A stretch of 18,383 bases of DNA. It comes from Dipylidium caninum (Eukaryota; Platyhelminthes; Cestoda; Cyclophyllidea; Dipylidiidae). Shown piece by piece: positions 18,184 through 18,383 of the stretch (positions are counted from its first letter, which is position 1; the number at the start of each line of letters is the position of its first letter). Made by a program: the position numbers and the translations under genes. The notes beneath the pieces are model-generated. The model saw only the letters and a list, made by a program, of their open reading frames with translations. It was not told the origin of the DNA and made no database searches. The stretch spans positions 1 through 18,383 of the forward strand of contig QEYB01001242.1 in assembly GCA_017562135.1 (NCBI GenBank). Reading direction: 5' to 3'.

Positions 18184-18383
18184 TAGTAAATGCCGCCTAA
18201 GCCAACCTGTTTTAATCCAACCCAGCCTAAGCTAAGCCAACCTACTCGCCGTTTCCCAATGAAGGACCTACACAACAGCAACATACAAGGCAGGAAATTG
18301 CACTTCGTTTGCTCAAAAAAAAGTCAAGTTCAGCTGGTGTGAGAGTGTGATGCCTTAGTTGTCAGAGGTGGTAAGATCGGTCA
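18184..18383. other. Flank outside the inverted repeat, with two GCCTAAG...CCAACCT motifs
   Basis: GCCTAAGCCAACCT occurs at 18195-18208 and a longer version, GCCTAAGCTAAGCCAACCT, at 18225-18243. The units faintly resemble degenerate telomere-like hexamers, but there is no array. The rest has no recognisable feature. Confidence 0.5.

Noticed and set aside
1..18383. CRISPR array, rRNA, tRNA, bacterial operon
   Set aside because: No regularly spaced repeats, no rRNA or tRNA landmarks, and no closely packed long open frames with ribosome binding sites.

Overview
This looks like non-coding eukaryotic (metazoan) DNA. There are no convincing intact genes, no bacterial operons, no rRNA or tRNA, and only short open frames. 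Base composition is moderate in GC, with long strand-biased simple-sequence blocks and a decayed non-LTR retrotransposon. The reverse-transcriptase remnant resembles LINE elements common in parasitic flatworms. That makes a flatworm, perhaps a tapeworm, my best guess, but it is inference and other animals are not excluded.

The main structure is a pair of complex arms about 1 kb long that bracket almost the whole window. The first 56 bases are repeated perfectly as the reverse complement at 18128-18183. Beyond that, a diverged repeat unit (unit A, left 1-517, right 17757-18183) is inverted between the two ends, at roughly 86% identity by hand count plus indels. Just inside lies unit B (left 509-1030, right 17240-17760), about 520 bp, present at both ends in the SAME orientation, so one arm has undergone an internal inversion. 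A third, older copy of part of unit A (A', 1231-1567) sits behind the left arm. It retains segments that each terminal arm has separately lost. The simplest reading is an 18.18 kb element with long terminal inverted repeats and no recognisable transposase. Two independent insertions of a roughly 1 kb repeat in opposite orientation is the main alternative. The window begins exactly at base 1 of the repeat, so the left outer boundary and any target-site duplication cannot be seen.

Layout of the interior: 1.6-2.7 kb is featureless. From 2.7-4.5 kb the + strand is strongly pyrimidine-rich and G-poor, with CA and CCA repeats and a G-quadruplex motif on the minus strand at 3095-3120. From 4.5-12.8 kb there is ordinary non-coding sequence with a perfect 20-bp palindrome at 8922-8941 and a perfect 16-bp palindrome at 10750-10765. 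About 12.87-15.4 kb holds a LINE fossil on the minus strand, recognised from a collinear series of degraded endonuclease and reverse-transcriptase motifs. From 16.12-16.48 kb there is a G-rich block of opposite skew to the left block. From 16.78-17.22 kb there is an unexplained 145-codon open frame abutting the right arm. The last 200 bases (18184-18383) lie outside the inverted repeat and carry two copies of a GCCTAAG...CCAACCT motif.

No set of genes works together here. The content is repeats, fossils and skewed simple sequence. All alignments were made by eye; identities and motif assignments should be read as approximate.
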